A program made the position numbers and the translations under genes. The notes under the pieces are model-generated. The model was not told the origin of the DNA, ran no database searches, and worked only from the letters and a program-made list of their open reading frames with translations. A stretch of DNA of 64,000 bases, taken from contig CANQTO010000005.1 in NCBI GenBank assembly GCA_947626785.1, forward strand, positions 18,520-82,519, written 5' to 3'. This DNA is from an uncultured Oscillospiraceae bacterium (GTDB lineage: Bacteria > Bacillota > Clostridia > Oscillospirales > Oscillospiraceae). Positions 15,986-24,491 of the stretch are shown one piece after another (the first letter of the stretch is position 1; every line of letters starts with the position of its first letter).

Positions 15986-16954
15986 ATGAACGTTCCCATT
16001 CTGAAAACCCTGAGAAAGATCCCCGGCGGCGTCATGATCATTCCCCTGCTGCTGGGTGCCCTGCTCAATTCCGTCTGCCCGCAGGTCCTGGAGATCGGCG
16101 GCTTTTCCACCGCCATGTTCAAGACCGGCATCAACGCTTTCGTCGCCCTCTTCTTCGTCTGCTCCGGCTCCCAGATCAAGATTCGGGAGGCCGCTCTGCC
16201 CCTGGCAAAGGGCACTGTCCTCCTGATCAGCAAGTTCGTCGTGGGCGCGGCCCTGGGCCTTCTGATCAGCAAGATCTGGGGTATGGCGGGCTTCCTGAGC
16301 ATCACGCCCCTGGCCGTCGTCTCCGCCGCTACCAATTCCAGCGGCACTCTGTACGTAGCGCTGGCCAACGAGTACGGCGACAACAGCGACGTGGCCGCCA
16401 TCGGCCCCCTCTGCCTCAACGACTCCCCCTTCCTGACCATGCTCTTCTTCGGCGCGGCGGGCCTGGCGGATATCCCGCTGCTGTCTCTGCTGGCGGCGAT
16501 CCTGCCCCTGCTCCTGGGCATGCTCATCGGCAACCTGGACCCGGACTTCCGTAAACTCCTGGAGCCTGGCACCGCTATCATCACACCCTTTGTTGCCTTC
16601 ACGCTGGGCGCCAATCTCCGCCTGCAGGCCATTCTCTCGGCCGGTATCGGCGGCGTGATCCTGGGCCTGATGACGGTCCTCTTCACCGGCCTGGGCGGCT
16701 ATTACGCCATCGCCATCTGCAACCACGGCAAGCCCAAGGCGGTGGGCGCGGCTATCGGCTCCTGCGCGGGCATCTGCTCCGCCACGCCCATGTATCTGGC
16801 CCAGATCGACCCGTCCCTGGCCCCCTATGTGGAGTCCTCTACGGCCAGCTGCACGGCGGCCACCATCATCACCGCCATCCTTTGCCCGGTGCTGGTGGCG
16901 TTCCTGTATAAGATCGACCAGAAGAAAGAGGCCAAGCGGCTGGCAAAGAGCTGA
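15986..16954 (+). CDS. 2-keto-3-deoxygluconate permease family transporter (KdgT-like)
   Basis: A 322-residue inner-membrane carrier of the KdgT family with about ten hydrophobic helices. The N-terminal signature [20 protein letters not shown] is characteristic, as are [21 protein letters not shown] and the late [19 protein letters not shown]. Known KdgT imports 2-keto-3-deoxygluconate by proton symport, so this one probably brings in a small hydroxy- or keto-carboxylate; given its neighbours, pantoate or ketopantoate is the best candidate. AAGGAG precedes ATG at 15986. No enzymes of ketodeoxygluconate breakdown are nearby. Confidence 0.88.
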   Translation: MNVPILKTLRKIPGGVMIIPLLLGALLNSVCPQVLEIGGFSTAMFKTGINAFVALFFVCSGSQIKIREAALPLAKGTVLLISKFVVGAALGLLISKIWGMAGFLSITPLAVVSAATNSSGTLYVALANEYGDNSDVAAIGPLCLNDSPFLTMLFFGAAGLADIPLLSLLAAILPLLLGMLIGNLDPDFRKLLEPGTAIITPFVAFTLGANLRLQAILSAGIGGVILGLMTVLFTGLGGYYAIAICNHGKPKAVGAAIGSCAGICSATPMYLAQIDPSLAPYVESSTASCTAATIITAILCPVLVAFLYKIDQKKEAKRLAKS

Positions 16955-16977
16955 GCCGCAGGGAAAAGGAGAACACC

Positions 16978-18648
16978 ATGCCTTTTAAGACTGACATAGA
17001 GATCGCCCAGGAAGCGGCCCTGCTCCCTGTCAACGAGATCGCCGCCTCCCTGGGCATCCCGGCCGGGGCGGTGGAGAACTACGGCCGGTACAAGGCCAAG
17101 CTGGACATCCACGCCCTGAAGGAGCTGCCCGAGAAGGGCAAGCTCATCCTGGTCACGGCCATCACCCCCACCCCCGCCGGTGAGGGCAAGACCACCACCT
17201 CCGTGGGCCTGGCCGACGGCCTGCGGAAGATCGGCAAGAATGCTGTGGTGGCCCTGCGGGAGCCCTCCCTGGGCCCCGTGTTCGGCGTGAAGGGCGGCGC
17301 TGCCGGCGGCGGCTACGCCCAGGTAGTGCCCATGGAGGACATCAACCTCCACTTCACCGGCGACTTCCACGCCATAGGGGCAGCCAACAACCTCCTGGCC
17401 GCCATGCTGGACAACCACATCCAGCAGGGCAACGCCCTGGGCATCGACCCCAAGCAGATCACCTGGAAGCGGGCCGTGGACATGAACGACCGGCAGCTGC
17501 GGCATATCGTGGACGGCCTGGGCGGCCGGATGCAGGGCGTGCCCCGGGAGGACGGCTTTGAGATCACGGTTGCCAGCGAGATCATGGTGGTGCTGTGCCT
17601 GGCCTCCGGCCTACAGGACCTGAAGGAGCGCCTGGCCCGCATGATCGTGGCCTACACCTACGACGGGAGACCCGTCACCGCCGCCGGCCTGAAGGCCCAG
17701 GGGGCTATGGCGGCGCTGCTGAAGGACGCCATCAAGCCCAACCTGGTCCAGACGCTGGAGCACACCCCCGCCCTCATCCACGGCGGACCTTTCGCCAACA
17801 TCGCCCACGGCTGCAACTCCGTTACCGCCACCCGGACCGCTCTGAAGCTGGCGGACTACGTGGTCACAGAGGCCGGCTTCGCCGCCGACCTGGGCGCGGA
17901 GAAGTTCCTGGACATCAAGTGCCGCATGGCGGGCCTGCGCCCCTCCGCGGTGGTCATCGTCGCCACGGTGCGCGCCCTGAAATACCACGGCGGCGTTCCC
18001 AAGGCGGAGCTGAACAACGAGGATCTGGCCGCGCTGGAGCGGGGCCTGCCCAATCTGCTGCAGCACGTGGAGAACGTGAAGAACGTGTACGGCCTGCCCT
18101 GCGTCGTCGCGGTCAACGCCTTCCCGACAGATACCGAGGCGGAGCTTGAGCTGGTGGAGGCAAAATGCAGAGAGCTGGGCGTCCGGGTCGCCCTCAGCGA
18201 GGTGTGGGCCAAGGGCGGTGAGGGCGGCAAGGCCCTGGCAGAGGAGGTCGTGCGCCTGTGCGGGCAGCCCAACAGCTTCAGCTTCACCTACCCGCTGGAC
18301 TGCTCCATCGAGGAGAAGCTGGAGGCCATCTGCAGGCGGGTCTACCGGGCCGGCGGCGTGATCCTGACGGACAACGCCAAAAAGCAGGCCAAACAGCTGA
18401 CCGAGCTGGGCTTTGCCGGCCTGCCCATCTGCATGGCCAAGACCCAGTACAGCTTTTCCGACGACCCGGCCAAGCTGGGCGCGCCCAGGGGCTTCACCGT
18501 CACGGTGCGGAACCTGAAGGTCTCCGCCGGAGCGGGCTTCATCGTGGCCCTCACCGGGGACATCATGACCATGCCGGGACTGCCCAAGGTCCCCTCCGCG
18601 GAGAAGATCGACGTGGACGAGAACGGGCGCATCACCGGCCTGTTTTGA
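16978..18648 (+). CDS. fhs: Formate-tetrahydrofolate ligase
   Basis: A 556-residue formyltetrahydrofolate synthetase of usual length. The nucleotide loop [16 protein letters not shown] lies at residues 63-78, followed by [20 protein letters not shown], the [13 protein letters not shown] segment and the folate-binding [11 protein letters not shown] region; the C-terminus has ITGLF. It couples formate, ATP and THF to 10-formyl-THF, and runs in reverse to make ATP in purine- and glycine-fermenting anaerobes. Here it is 23 bp after the permease gene and 9 bp before folD, so it is placed to convert the C1 unit from PanB to formate and ATP. AAAGGAG precedes its ATG. Confidence 0.95.
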   Translation: MPFKTDIEIAQEAALLPVNEIAASLGIPAGAVENYGRYKAKLDIHALKELPEKGKLILVTAITPTPAGEGKTTTSVGLADGLRKIGKNAVVALREPSLGPVFGVKGGAAGGGYAQVVPMEDINLHFTGDFHAIGAANNLLAAMLDNHIQQGNALGIDPKQITWKRAVDMNDRQLRHIVDGLGGRMQGVPREDGFEITVASEIMVVLCLASGLQDLKERLARMIVAYTYDGRPVTAAGLKAQGAMAALLKDAIKPNLVQTLEHTPALIHGGPFANIAHGCNSVTATRTALKLADYVVTEAGFAADLGAEKFLDIKCRMAGLRPSAVVIVATVRALKYHGGVPKAELNNEDLAALERGLPNLLQHVENVKNVYGLPCVVAVNAFPTDTEAELELVEAKCRELGVRVALSEVWAKGGEGGKALAEEVVRLCGQPNSFSFTYPLDCSIEEKLEAICRRVYRAGGVILTDNAKKQAKQLTELGFAGLPICMAKTQYSFSDDPAKLGAPRGFTVTVRNLKVSAGAGFIVALTGDIMTMPGLPKVPSAEKIDVDENGRITGLF

Positions 18649-18657
18649 GGAGAGAAC

Positions 18658-19512
18658 ATGGCTGAGATCTTAAAAGGCGCGCCGGTAGCGGCCGCCATTA
18701 CCGAGGACCTGACCGCCCGGGCGGAGGCCCTGAAGGCCCGGGGCGTGGAGCCGTGCCTGGCCATCCTGCGGGTGGGCGAACGGGCGGACGACCTGGCCTA
18801 CGAGCGCGGCGCCATGAAGCGCTGCGAGAAGATCGGCATCCGGGTGGAGCAGATCGTGCTGGAGGAGAGCTGCACCCAGGAGGAACTGGAGATCGCCATC
18901 CACCGGATCAACGGGGACTGGACCGTCCACGGCTGCCTCATGTTCCGCCCGCTGCCGAAGCATCTGGACGAGCAGGCAGTCAGCGAAACGCTGCTGCCCT
19001 GTAAGGACGTGGACAGCATGACCGCCGCGAGCCTGCGGACCGTGTTCGCCGGCCGGGGCGAGGGCTTCGCGCCCTGCACAGCCCAGTCGGTGATTGAGCT
19101 GCTGGACTATTACGGCATTGAGCTTGCGGGAAAGCGGGCTGCCGTGATCGGCCGGAGCCTGGTGATCGGCAAGCCCGTGTCCCTGATGCTCCAGACGCGA
19201 AACGCGACTGTCTCCATGTGCCACACCAGGACCGTGGACCTGCCGGCGGTCTGCCGCCAGGCGGAGATCCTGGTGGTCGCGGCGGGCCGGGCCGGCGTAG
19301 TAGACGGGAGCTTCACGAACCCGGACCAGATCGTCATCGACGTGGGGATCAACGAAGCGCCCGGCGGCGGCATCTGCGGCGACGTGCAGTTTCAGGCGGT
19401 GGAGCCCCGCGTGCGCGCCATCACCCCGGTCCCCGGCGGCGTCGGCTCCGTCACCACCGCCGTGCTCTGCAAGCACGTGATCGAGGCCGCGGAAAAGGCC
19501 GCCCGGCAGTAA
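18658..19512 (+). CDS. folD: Divergent methylenetetrahydrofolate dehydrogenase/cyclohydrolase (FolD)
   Basis: A 284-residue FolD homologue oxidising 5,10-methylene-THF to methenyl-THF. KDVDSM (folate Asp), VIGRSLVIGKP (dinucleotide loop) and ITPVPGGVGSVTTAV are present. By manual alignment the essential Y-x3-K motif reads YERGA at residues 48-52, so the cyclohydrolase Lys (E. coli Lys54) is Ala, and the usual QLPLP reads FRPLP, removing the partner Gln. A Lys sits two residues later (54). The protein may therefore be dehydrogenase-only or use other residues. It starts with ATG after GAGGAGAG and is in the same operon as fhs and panB. Confidence 0.85.
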   Translation: MAEILKGAPVAAAITEDLTARAEALKARGVEPCLAILRVGERADDLAYERGAMKRCEKIGIRVEQIVLEESCTQEELEIAIHRINGDWTVHGCLMFRPLPKHLDEQAVSETLLPCKDVDSMTAASLRTVFAGRGEGFAPCTAQSVIELLDYYGIELAGKRAAVIGRSLVIGKPVSLMLQTRNATVSMCHTRTVDLPAVCRQAEILVVAAGRAGVVDGSFTNPDQIVIDVGINEAPGGGICGDVQFQAVEPRVRAITPVPGGVGSVTTAVLCKHVIEAAEKAARQ

Positions 19513-19524
19513 GGAGGCAGGAGC

Positions 19525-20079
19525 ATGGAGACTGGCAAAACAAAACAGCTGGCCCTGGACGCCATGCTGGCGGCCATGTGCGCCGTGCTGGGCTATCTCT
19601 CCCTGGACTTCATCAGCCTGAAGATCACCTTTGAGAGTCTGCCGGTGCTGCTGGGCGCGCTGCTGCTGGGCCCGGTCAACGGCTGCGCCATCGGGCTGAT
19701 CGGGACGCTGGTCTACCAGCTGCTGCGCTATGGGGTCACCCTGACGACGCCGCTGTGGATCCTGCCTTATGCGGTCTGCGGCTTTGCGGTGGGACTCTGC
19801 GCCAAACGCAAAGGGTTTGAGCTGAGCCAGGGGCAGATGACGGCTCTCGTCGTTCTCAACGAGCTGCTGATCACCCTGCTGAACACCGGCGTCATGTACA
19901 TAGACAGCCTTCTCTACCACTACTATTTCCCCGGCTTCATTACGGGTTCCCTGGCGCTCCGGCTGGTGATCTGCATAGGAAAAGCGGTCGCTTTCGCCTT
20001 CCTCCTGCCGGTAGTCCTGAAGCCCGCCCGGGCGGCGCTGAGTCAAAACGCCGGCGCAAACAGGAGAGCCGCGGTATGA
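19525..20079 (+). CDS. ECF transporter S component, folate (FolT) type
   Basis: A 184-residue membrane protein with five to six helices, resembling FolT/QueT-type S components: LALDAMLAAMCAVLGYLSLDF at the N-terminus, then SLPVLLGALLLGPVNGCAIG and ALRLVICIGKAVAFAFLLP. S components bind a vitamin and dock on a shared EcfA-A'-T module, which is not encoded here. Position as last gene after fhs and folD, only 12 bp from folD and with AAGGAGG before ATG, fits folate uptake supporting a folate-heavy pathway. Another vitamin cannot be ruled out from sequence alone. Confidence 0.75.
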   Translation: METGKTKQLALDAMLAAMCAVLGYLSLDFISLKITFESLPVLLGALLLGPVNGCAIGLIGTLVYQLLRYGVTLTTPLWILPYAVCGFAVGLCAKRKGFELSQGQMTALVVLNELLITLLNTGVMYIDSLLYHYYFPGFITGSLALRLVICIGKAVAFAFLLPVVLKPARAALSQNAGANRRAAV

Positions 20080-20112
20080 TCCACCCGGCGCGCGCCGGAT
20101 CTGTCCGTTTGC

Positions 20113-20161
20113 AAAACGTACCCATAGACGCGTGACTTACAGCGTCCATGGGTACGTTTTT
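20113..20161. terminator. Terminator after the panB-folT array
   Basis: Long hairpin with arms AAAACGTACCCAT and ATGGGTACGTTTT plus an inner GACGC/GCGTC stem, T-tract on the plus side. It can serve both the array and the convergent maltodextrin operon that ends at 20187. Confidence 0.85.
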
Positions 20162-20186
20162 AATGTCTAATTGTTGTTCCCTGCCG

Positions 20187-20915
20187 TCACCGGGCGCTGG
20201 TCAGGAGCTGGTAGAGCCGGGAGAGGTCCGGCTTTTCGAGCACGTAGCCGGCCGGGGGCGGCGCCTCGTCCGGGGAGAGGCCGGAGCGGAGATAGACCGT
20301 GGAGAGCCCGGCGGCTTTGGCGGGCAGGCAGTCGCAGGCCCCGTCGTTTCCCACCATCACGGCCCGGGCCGGGTCGATGGCCTGCCCGCGCAGCAGAAAT
20401 GCAAAGAAAAGGGGGTCCGGCTTTTTGCAGCCCCAGTCGGAGGACAGGTAGATCCCGTCAAAGAGGGGCGTCAGACCCAGACGGTCCAGCTCCGGGGCGG
20501 TAAAGAGCCTCTGGGCATTGGACAGGAGCCACACCCGCTGCCCGTTTGCCCGGAGGGCCCTCAGCAGCTCCGCCGCCCCGTCATAGGGCCGGATGTATAC
20601 CGTGGAGAGTTCCCGGAAGCGCTGCCCGGTGCGGTCGACCGTCTCCGGAGAGGCCTCCACGCCCCGGAGCCGGAAGAGCTCCCGAAAGACCTCCTCGATC
20701 TGGATCTCCGGATACGCCGTCCGGGCCCGCAGACCCTCCTCCATCGTCCTGATCGTGCGCCGCCAGAGCCTATGCAGCTCCTCCGGCGCATAGGCCGCGC
20801 CCTCCCGGCGGTAGAGCGCCGCCATAGCCTCCCAGAGCTCCGGCGCGCCCTCGTCCGTGCGGATGTCCACCAGGGTGCCGTACAGGTCGAAGATACAGTC
20901 TGTCCAGCGCGTCAT
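20187..20915 (-). CDS. HAD family hydrolase
   Basis: A 242-residue class I HAD phosphatase. Motif I FDLYGTLVD (nucleophile Asp and acid Asp one helix turn apart) is at residues 9-17, motif II LLSNAQ near 124, motif III Lys in GCKKPDP near 160 and motif IV GNDGACD near 187. It resembles YjjG/GmhB-like small-molecule phosphatases and not beta-phosphoglucomutase. ATG at 20915 overlaps the glucosidase stop as ATGA, so it is translationally coupled as last gene of the maltodextrin operon, perhaps acting on a phosphosugar; substrate unknown. Confidence 0.85.
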   Translation of the reverse strand: MTRWTDCIFDLYGTLVDIRTDEGAPELWEAMAALYRREGAAYAPEELHRLWRRTIRTMEEGLRARTAYPEIQIEEVFRELFRLRGVEASPETVDRTGQRFRELSTVYIRPYDGAAELLRALRANGQRVWLLSNAQRLFTAPELDRLGLTPLFDGIYLSSDWGCKKPDPLFFAFLLRGQAIDPARAVMVGNDGACDCLPAKAAGLSTVYLRSGLSPDEAPPPAGYVLEKPDLSRLYQLLTSAR

Positions 20916-22543
20916 GGCCGGAGCTCCCGCCGGAGCATGTAGCCCTCATAGGGCCGCAGCCCGTCCCCCGGGGCGCCGCAGTTGGAGATCAGCAGCTCCG
21001 CTCCGGCAAAGTCCTCCGGCACTTGCCAGGCAGCATCGGCGGCGCTGAAATTGCAGACGGTCAGCAGCCGCTCCTCCCCGGTCTCCCGGATATAGGCGAA
21101 CACCTGCTCGTTCTCCGCTTCCAGGAGCGTAAAGGTCCCGTCCCGGAACACCGGGTAACGCTTGCGCAGGGCGATCAGCTTTTGGTAGGTGTAAAAGACG
21201 GAGTCCGGATCGGCCAGGGCCGCCTGGGCGTTGATCTCCGGATAGTTGGGGTTCACCGCAAACCAGGGCATGCCGGTGGTAAAGCCGGCGTTTTTCTCCC
21301 CGGACCACTGCATGGGCGTGCGGGCGTTGTCCCGGCTGCGGGCATGGACAACGGCCAGGACCTCCTCCGGCCGCTCCCCCGCGGCTACCCGCTCGGCGTA
21401 CAGGTTCCGGGTCTCGATGTCCTCATAGGCCTCGATGGGCAGGCGGATATTGGTCATGCCCAGCTCCTCGCCCTGGAAAATGTAGGGCGTCCCCTGCAGG
21501 CCGTAGAGGGCGATGGCCAGCATCTTGGCGGAGCGCACCCGGTACTCGCCCTCGTCTCCCCAGCGGGAGACGATCCGGGGCAGGTCGTGGTTGTCCCAGA
21601 AGAGGCTGTTCCAGCCCTGCCCGTAAAGGCCCGTCTGCCACCGGGCCAGGCAGCTTTTCAGCCTGGGCAGGGACAGCGGGGCCAGGTCCCACTTTCTCCC
21701 GCCGGCCGGGCAGTCGGCAAAGTTGTGCTCGAACTGGAACACCATGCTCAGCTCCCGGCCTGAGGGGTCGCTGTACCGTTTGGCCTCCTCCACGTCGGCG
21801 CTCCAGGCCTCCCCCACCGTGACCAGGCCCTCTTCTCTGAAAGCCTCCCGGCTGAGCTCCCGGATATACTCGTGCAGCCGGGGCCCCCGGGAGGTGATCA
21901 TCCGGTCCGGCTCCTTGCCCACCGAGTCGATCACGTCCAGCCTAAAGCCCTCCACGCCCCGGTCCACCCAGAAGCGGATCATGTCGTACAGCTCCCGGCG
22001 CAGGCGGGGATTTTCCCAGTTCAGGTCCGGCTGCTGCACGGCGAACTGGTGGAAGTAATACTGCCCCAGCTTCTCCACCCACTCCCAGGCGGAGCCGCCG
22101 AAGTTGGCGCGCATCTCATTGGGCGGCGTGCCGGGGACCCCGTCCCGCCAGATATAGTAGTCGTGCCAGGGGTTGTCCCTACTCTTCAGGGCCTCCCGGA
22201 ACCAGCGGTGCCGGTCGGAAGTGTGGTTCAGCACCAGGTCCATGATGATGGAGATGCCCCGCTTTTTGGCCTCGGCGATCAGCCGGTCCATATCCGCCAT
22301 GGTGCCGAAGGGCTCCCAGATGGCCCGGTAGTCGGAGATATCGTAGCCGTTGTCGGCCTGGGGAGAGGCATAGACCGGGGACAGCCAGATGCCGTCCACC
22401 CCCAGCTTCTCCAGATAGTCCAGCCGGGAGAGGATGCCGGGAAGATCCCCGATCCCGTCCCCGTCGCTGTCCTGAAAGCTCTTGGGATAGATCTGATAGA
22501 AGACCGCGGACTGCCACCAGCCGCGTTTTGTTTTGTCAAGCAT
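20912..22543 (-). CDS. malL: Alpha-glucosidase / oligo-1,6-glucosidase (GH13)
   Basis: A 543-residue GH13 subfamily 31 type enzyme. WWQSAVFYQIYPKSF at the N-terminus, QPDLNWENP (the family's MPDLNWE region), nucleophile Asp203 in GFRLDVID, acid/base Glu245 in VGEAW and the stabilising Asp in FWDNHDLPR are visible. It hydrolyses short malto- or isomalto-oligosaccharides in the cytoplasm. ATG at 22543, preceded by AGGAGGAA, overlaps the end of the debranching-enzyme gene by eight bases. A longer upstream reading frame would lie inside that gene and is rejected. Linkage preference cannot be read with certainty. Confidence 0.92.
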   Translation of the reverse strand: MLDKTKRGWWQSAVFYQIYPKSFQDSDGDGIGDLPGILSRLDYLEKLGVDGIWLSPVYASPQADNGYDISDYRAIWEPFGTMADMDRLIAEAKKRGISIIMDLVLNHTSDRHRWFREALKSRDNPWHDYYIWRDGVPGTPPNEMRANFGGSAWEWVEKLGQYYFHQFAVQQPDLNWENPRLRRELYDMIRFWVDRGVEGFRLDVIDSVGKEPDRMITSRGPRLHEYIRELSREAFREEGLVTVGEAWSADVEEAKRYSDPSGRELSMVFQFEHNFADCPAGGRKWDLAPLSLPRLKSCLARWQTGLYGQGWNSLFWDNHDLPRIVSRWGDEGEYRVRSAKMLAIALYGLQGTPYIFQGEELGMTNIRLPIEAYEDIETRNLYAERVAAGERPEEVLAVVHARSRDNARTPMQWSGEKNAGFTTGMPWFAVNPNYPEINAQAALADPDSVFYTYQKLIALRKRYPVFRDGTFTLLEAENEQVFAYIRETGEERLLTVCNFSAADAAWQVPEDFAGAELLISNCGAPGDGLRPYEGYMLRRELRP

Positions 22544-24491
22544 GGGCTTTTTCCTCCTGTTCCAGCGTCTCATACACCCGCAGCAGCTCCCCCACGCTCC
22601 AGGCTTGGGCATAGCAGCCCTTGGAGGGGCCGGGCGCGCCGCCGTCGTAGATCTCCGGCAGCTGGCCCACGCAGCCCTCCCGCAGGATGCCGGCCATGGG
22701 CGAGAGCCATTCCCGGACCTGCCGGAGCGCCTCCGGGCTGTACCCCTGGACCTTCAGATAGGCCAGATACCAGGCCCCCAGGGGGAAGGGCCAGACGGTG
22801 CCCTGGTGATAGGCCAGGTCCCGCTCCCGCTGGCTCCCGCCGTAGAAGGGCCGGAACTCCGGGTCCTCTGGGGAGAGGGTCCGCAGGCCCTGGGGCGTGT
22901 AGAGCTGGCGGTACACCGTCTCCACCACCCGCGCCTCCCGCTCAGGCGGCAGCATGGTAAAGGGCAGGGAGACCGCCCAGATCTGGTTGCAGCGGATCTG
23001 GCTGTCGGCCTTGGTCCCTGAGAGCACATCCCACAGGCAGCCCTTCTCCTCCATCCAGAACTTCCCGTTGAAGGCCGCCTTCACCCGCTCCGCCAGCGCC
23101 CCGTATTCTCCACCGTCCGCTCCCGCCAGAGGGGCCAGCTCCCGGAGGACGCACAGGGCGTTATACCAGTAGGCGTTGATCTCCACCGGCTTCCCGTGGC
23201 GGGGCGTGGGGAGGAAGCCGTCTATGCGCACATCCATCCAGGTGACCTGGTCCAGCCCCTCTCCCGCGTGGAGAAGGCCGTCCGTGTCCATGTAGATGGC
23301 GTGGCGGGTGCCCTGCCGGTAGGCACGGACGATGCGCTCCAGCACCGGCCAGGCCTCCCGGACAAAGGCAGTGTCCCCCGTGCGCCGGAAATACAGCCAG
23401 ACGCAGTTGATGAGCAGGAGCGCCGCGTCCGCCGTGTTGTAAAGAGGCTCTGCCCCGCCCTCGGGAAAGAGGTTCGGCACCAGGCCCTCCCGCTCATAGG
23501 CCAGGAAGGTGCGCAGAATGCTTTTTGCCGTGTCAAAGCGGCCCGCTGCCAGCACGCAGCCGGGCAGGGCGATCATGGTGTCCCGCCCCCAGTCGGCAAA
23601 GAGGGGGTAACCGGCGACGATGGTCCCCCCGCCGGTGGAGTCCCTGCGGGCCACAAAGGCGTCCGCCGCTGCGACCAGCTGCCTGGCCACCGGGTCAGCC
23701 AGTCCGGCCCGGTCCTCCAGGGCCCTCTGCCGCTCCGCCATGGCGGAGAGCAGCACCTCTCCGGAAGCCTGTACCGGCCGGTCGGAAAAGAGCAGTTCAA
23801 AGCGCCCTCTCCCCCCGGCAGGGACCCGGAGCTCCGCTGTGCAGCAGCTCCCGGCCCAGCCGGAGGCGGGCCGTCCGTCCCGGGCGTCGTCCGGGTAGGA
23901 GAGCCGCTCCCAGGCCGGGGCGGTCTCCCGGAGCAGGGCGTCCGTGCGCAGATACACGGTCTGTCCGTTTGCCCGGATCCTTCCACCCTCCCAGCGGAGA
24001 GAGGGCTTTTCCTTTAGGGCCTCGCCCTTGGGCGCGCCCAGGAAGAAGGGCCTCACCCGCAGGACGCAGGGCTCCGCCGTGCCGTTTTCCACTTCGTACA
24101 GTACCGCCGCCGTGTTCTCCCCGTGGGCCAGAGCGCAGCGCCGGCGCACCCGGACGCCGCCCTCTTCATACAGCCACTCCGGCCACCGGTCTACAGTGAA
24201 GCGGAGCAGCCGGGTAAGCCCGTCCTCCGGCTGCCGTCCGTCCCCGAAGCGCTGGGCGGACAGGTATACAGACCGCTCCCCCACCGTCAGCGTCTCCGAC
24301 AGGCGGTGGACCAGAGCGAAACGGTGGCCGGGGGCCTCCCGGGCGGCGATGAGCAGCCCCTGGTCGCAGCGGGTGGCGGAGAAGTCCGCCGAGAGGGAGG
24401 CATAGCCCCCCAGGCCGTTGGTGAGCAGCCAGTAATGACTCTCCGCCCCGGGCAGGGCGGAGAGCTCTTCTTTTTCAAAATCAAATCTCAT
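22536..24491 (-). CDS. Amylo-alpha-1,6-glucosidase (GH133-type glycogen debranching enzyme)
   Basis: A 651-residue debranching enzyme. N-terminal domain with WLLTNGLGGYASLS and TRCDQGLLIAA (GDE_N), then an (alpha/alpha)6 barrel with GYPLFADWGRDTMIALPG (catalytic Asp region), LLHAGEGLDQVTWMD and KPVEINAYWYNAL. It removes alpha-1,6 glucosyl branch stubs from glycogen or limit dextrins. The ATG at 24491 sits inside the end of the pullulanase gene (11-base overlap) with AAGGA close upstream. Together with pullulanase and alpha-glucosidase it makes a full cytoplasmic dextrin-degrading set. Length and motifs are normal. Confidence 0.92.
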   Translation of the reverse strand: MRFDFEKEELSALPGAESHYWLLTNGLGGYASLSADFSATRCDQGLLIAAREAPGHRFALVHRLSETLTVGERSVYLSAQRFGDGRQPEDGLTRLLRFTVDRWPEWLYEEGGVRVRRRCALAHGENTAAVLYEVENGTAEPCVLRVRPFFLGAPKGEALKEKPSLRWEGGRIRANGQTVYLRTDALLRETAPAWERLSYPDDARDGRPASGWAGSCCTAELRVPAGGRGRFELLFSDRPVQASGEVLLSAMAERQRALEDRAGLADPVARQLVAAADAFVARRDSTGGGTIVAGYPLFADWGRDTMIALPGCVLAAGRFDTAKSILRTFLAYEREGLVPNLFPEGGAEPLYNTADAALLLINCVWLYFRRTGDTAFVREAWPVLERIVRAYRQGTRHAIYMDTDGLLHAGEGLDQVTWMDVRIDGFLPTPRHGKPVEINAYWYNALCVLRELAPLAGADGGEYGALAERVKAAFNGKFWMEEKGCLWDVLSGTKADSQIRCNQIWAVSLPFTMLPPEREARVVETVYRQLYTPQGLRTLSPEDPEFRPFYGGSQRERDLAYHQGTVWPFPLGAWYLAYLKVQGYSPEALRQVREWLSPMAGILREGCVGQLPEIYDGGAPGPSKGCYAQAWSVGELLRVYETLEQEEKAHA

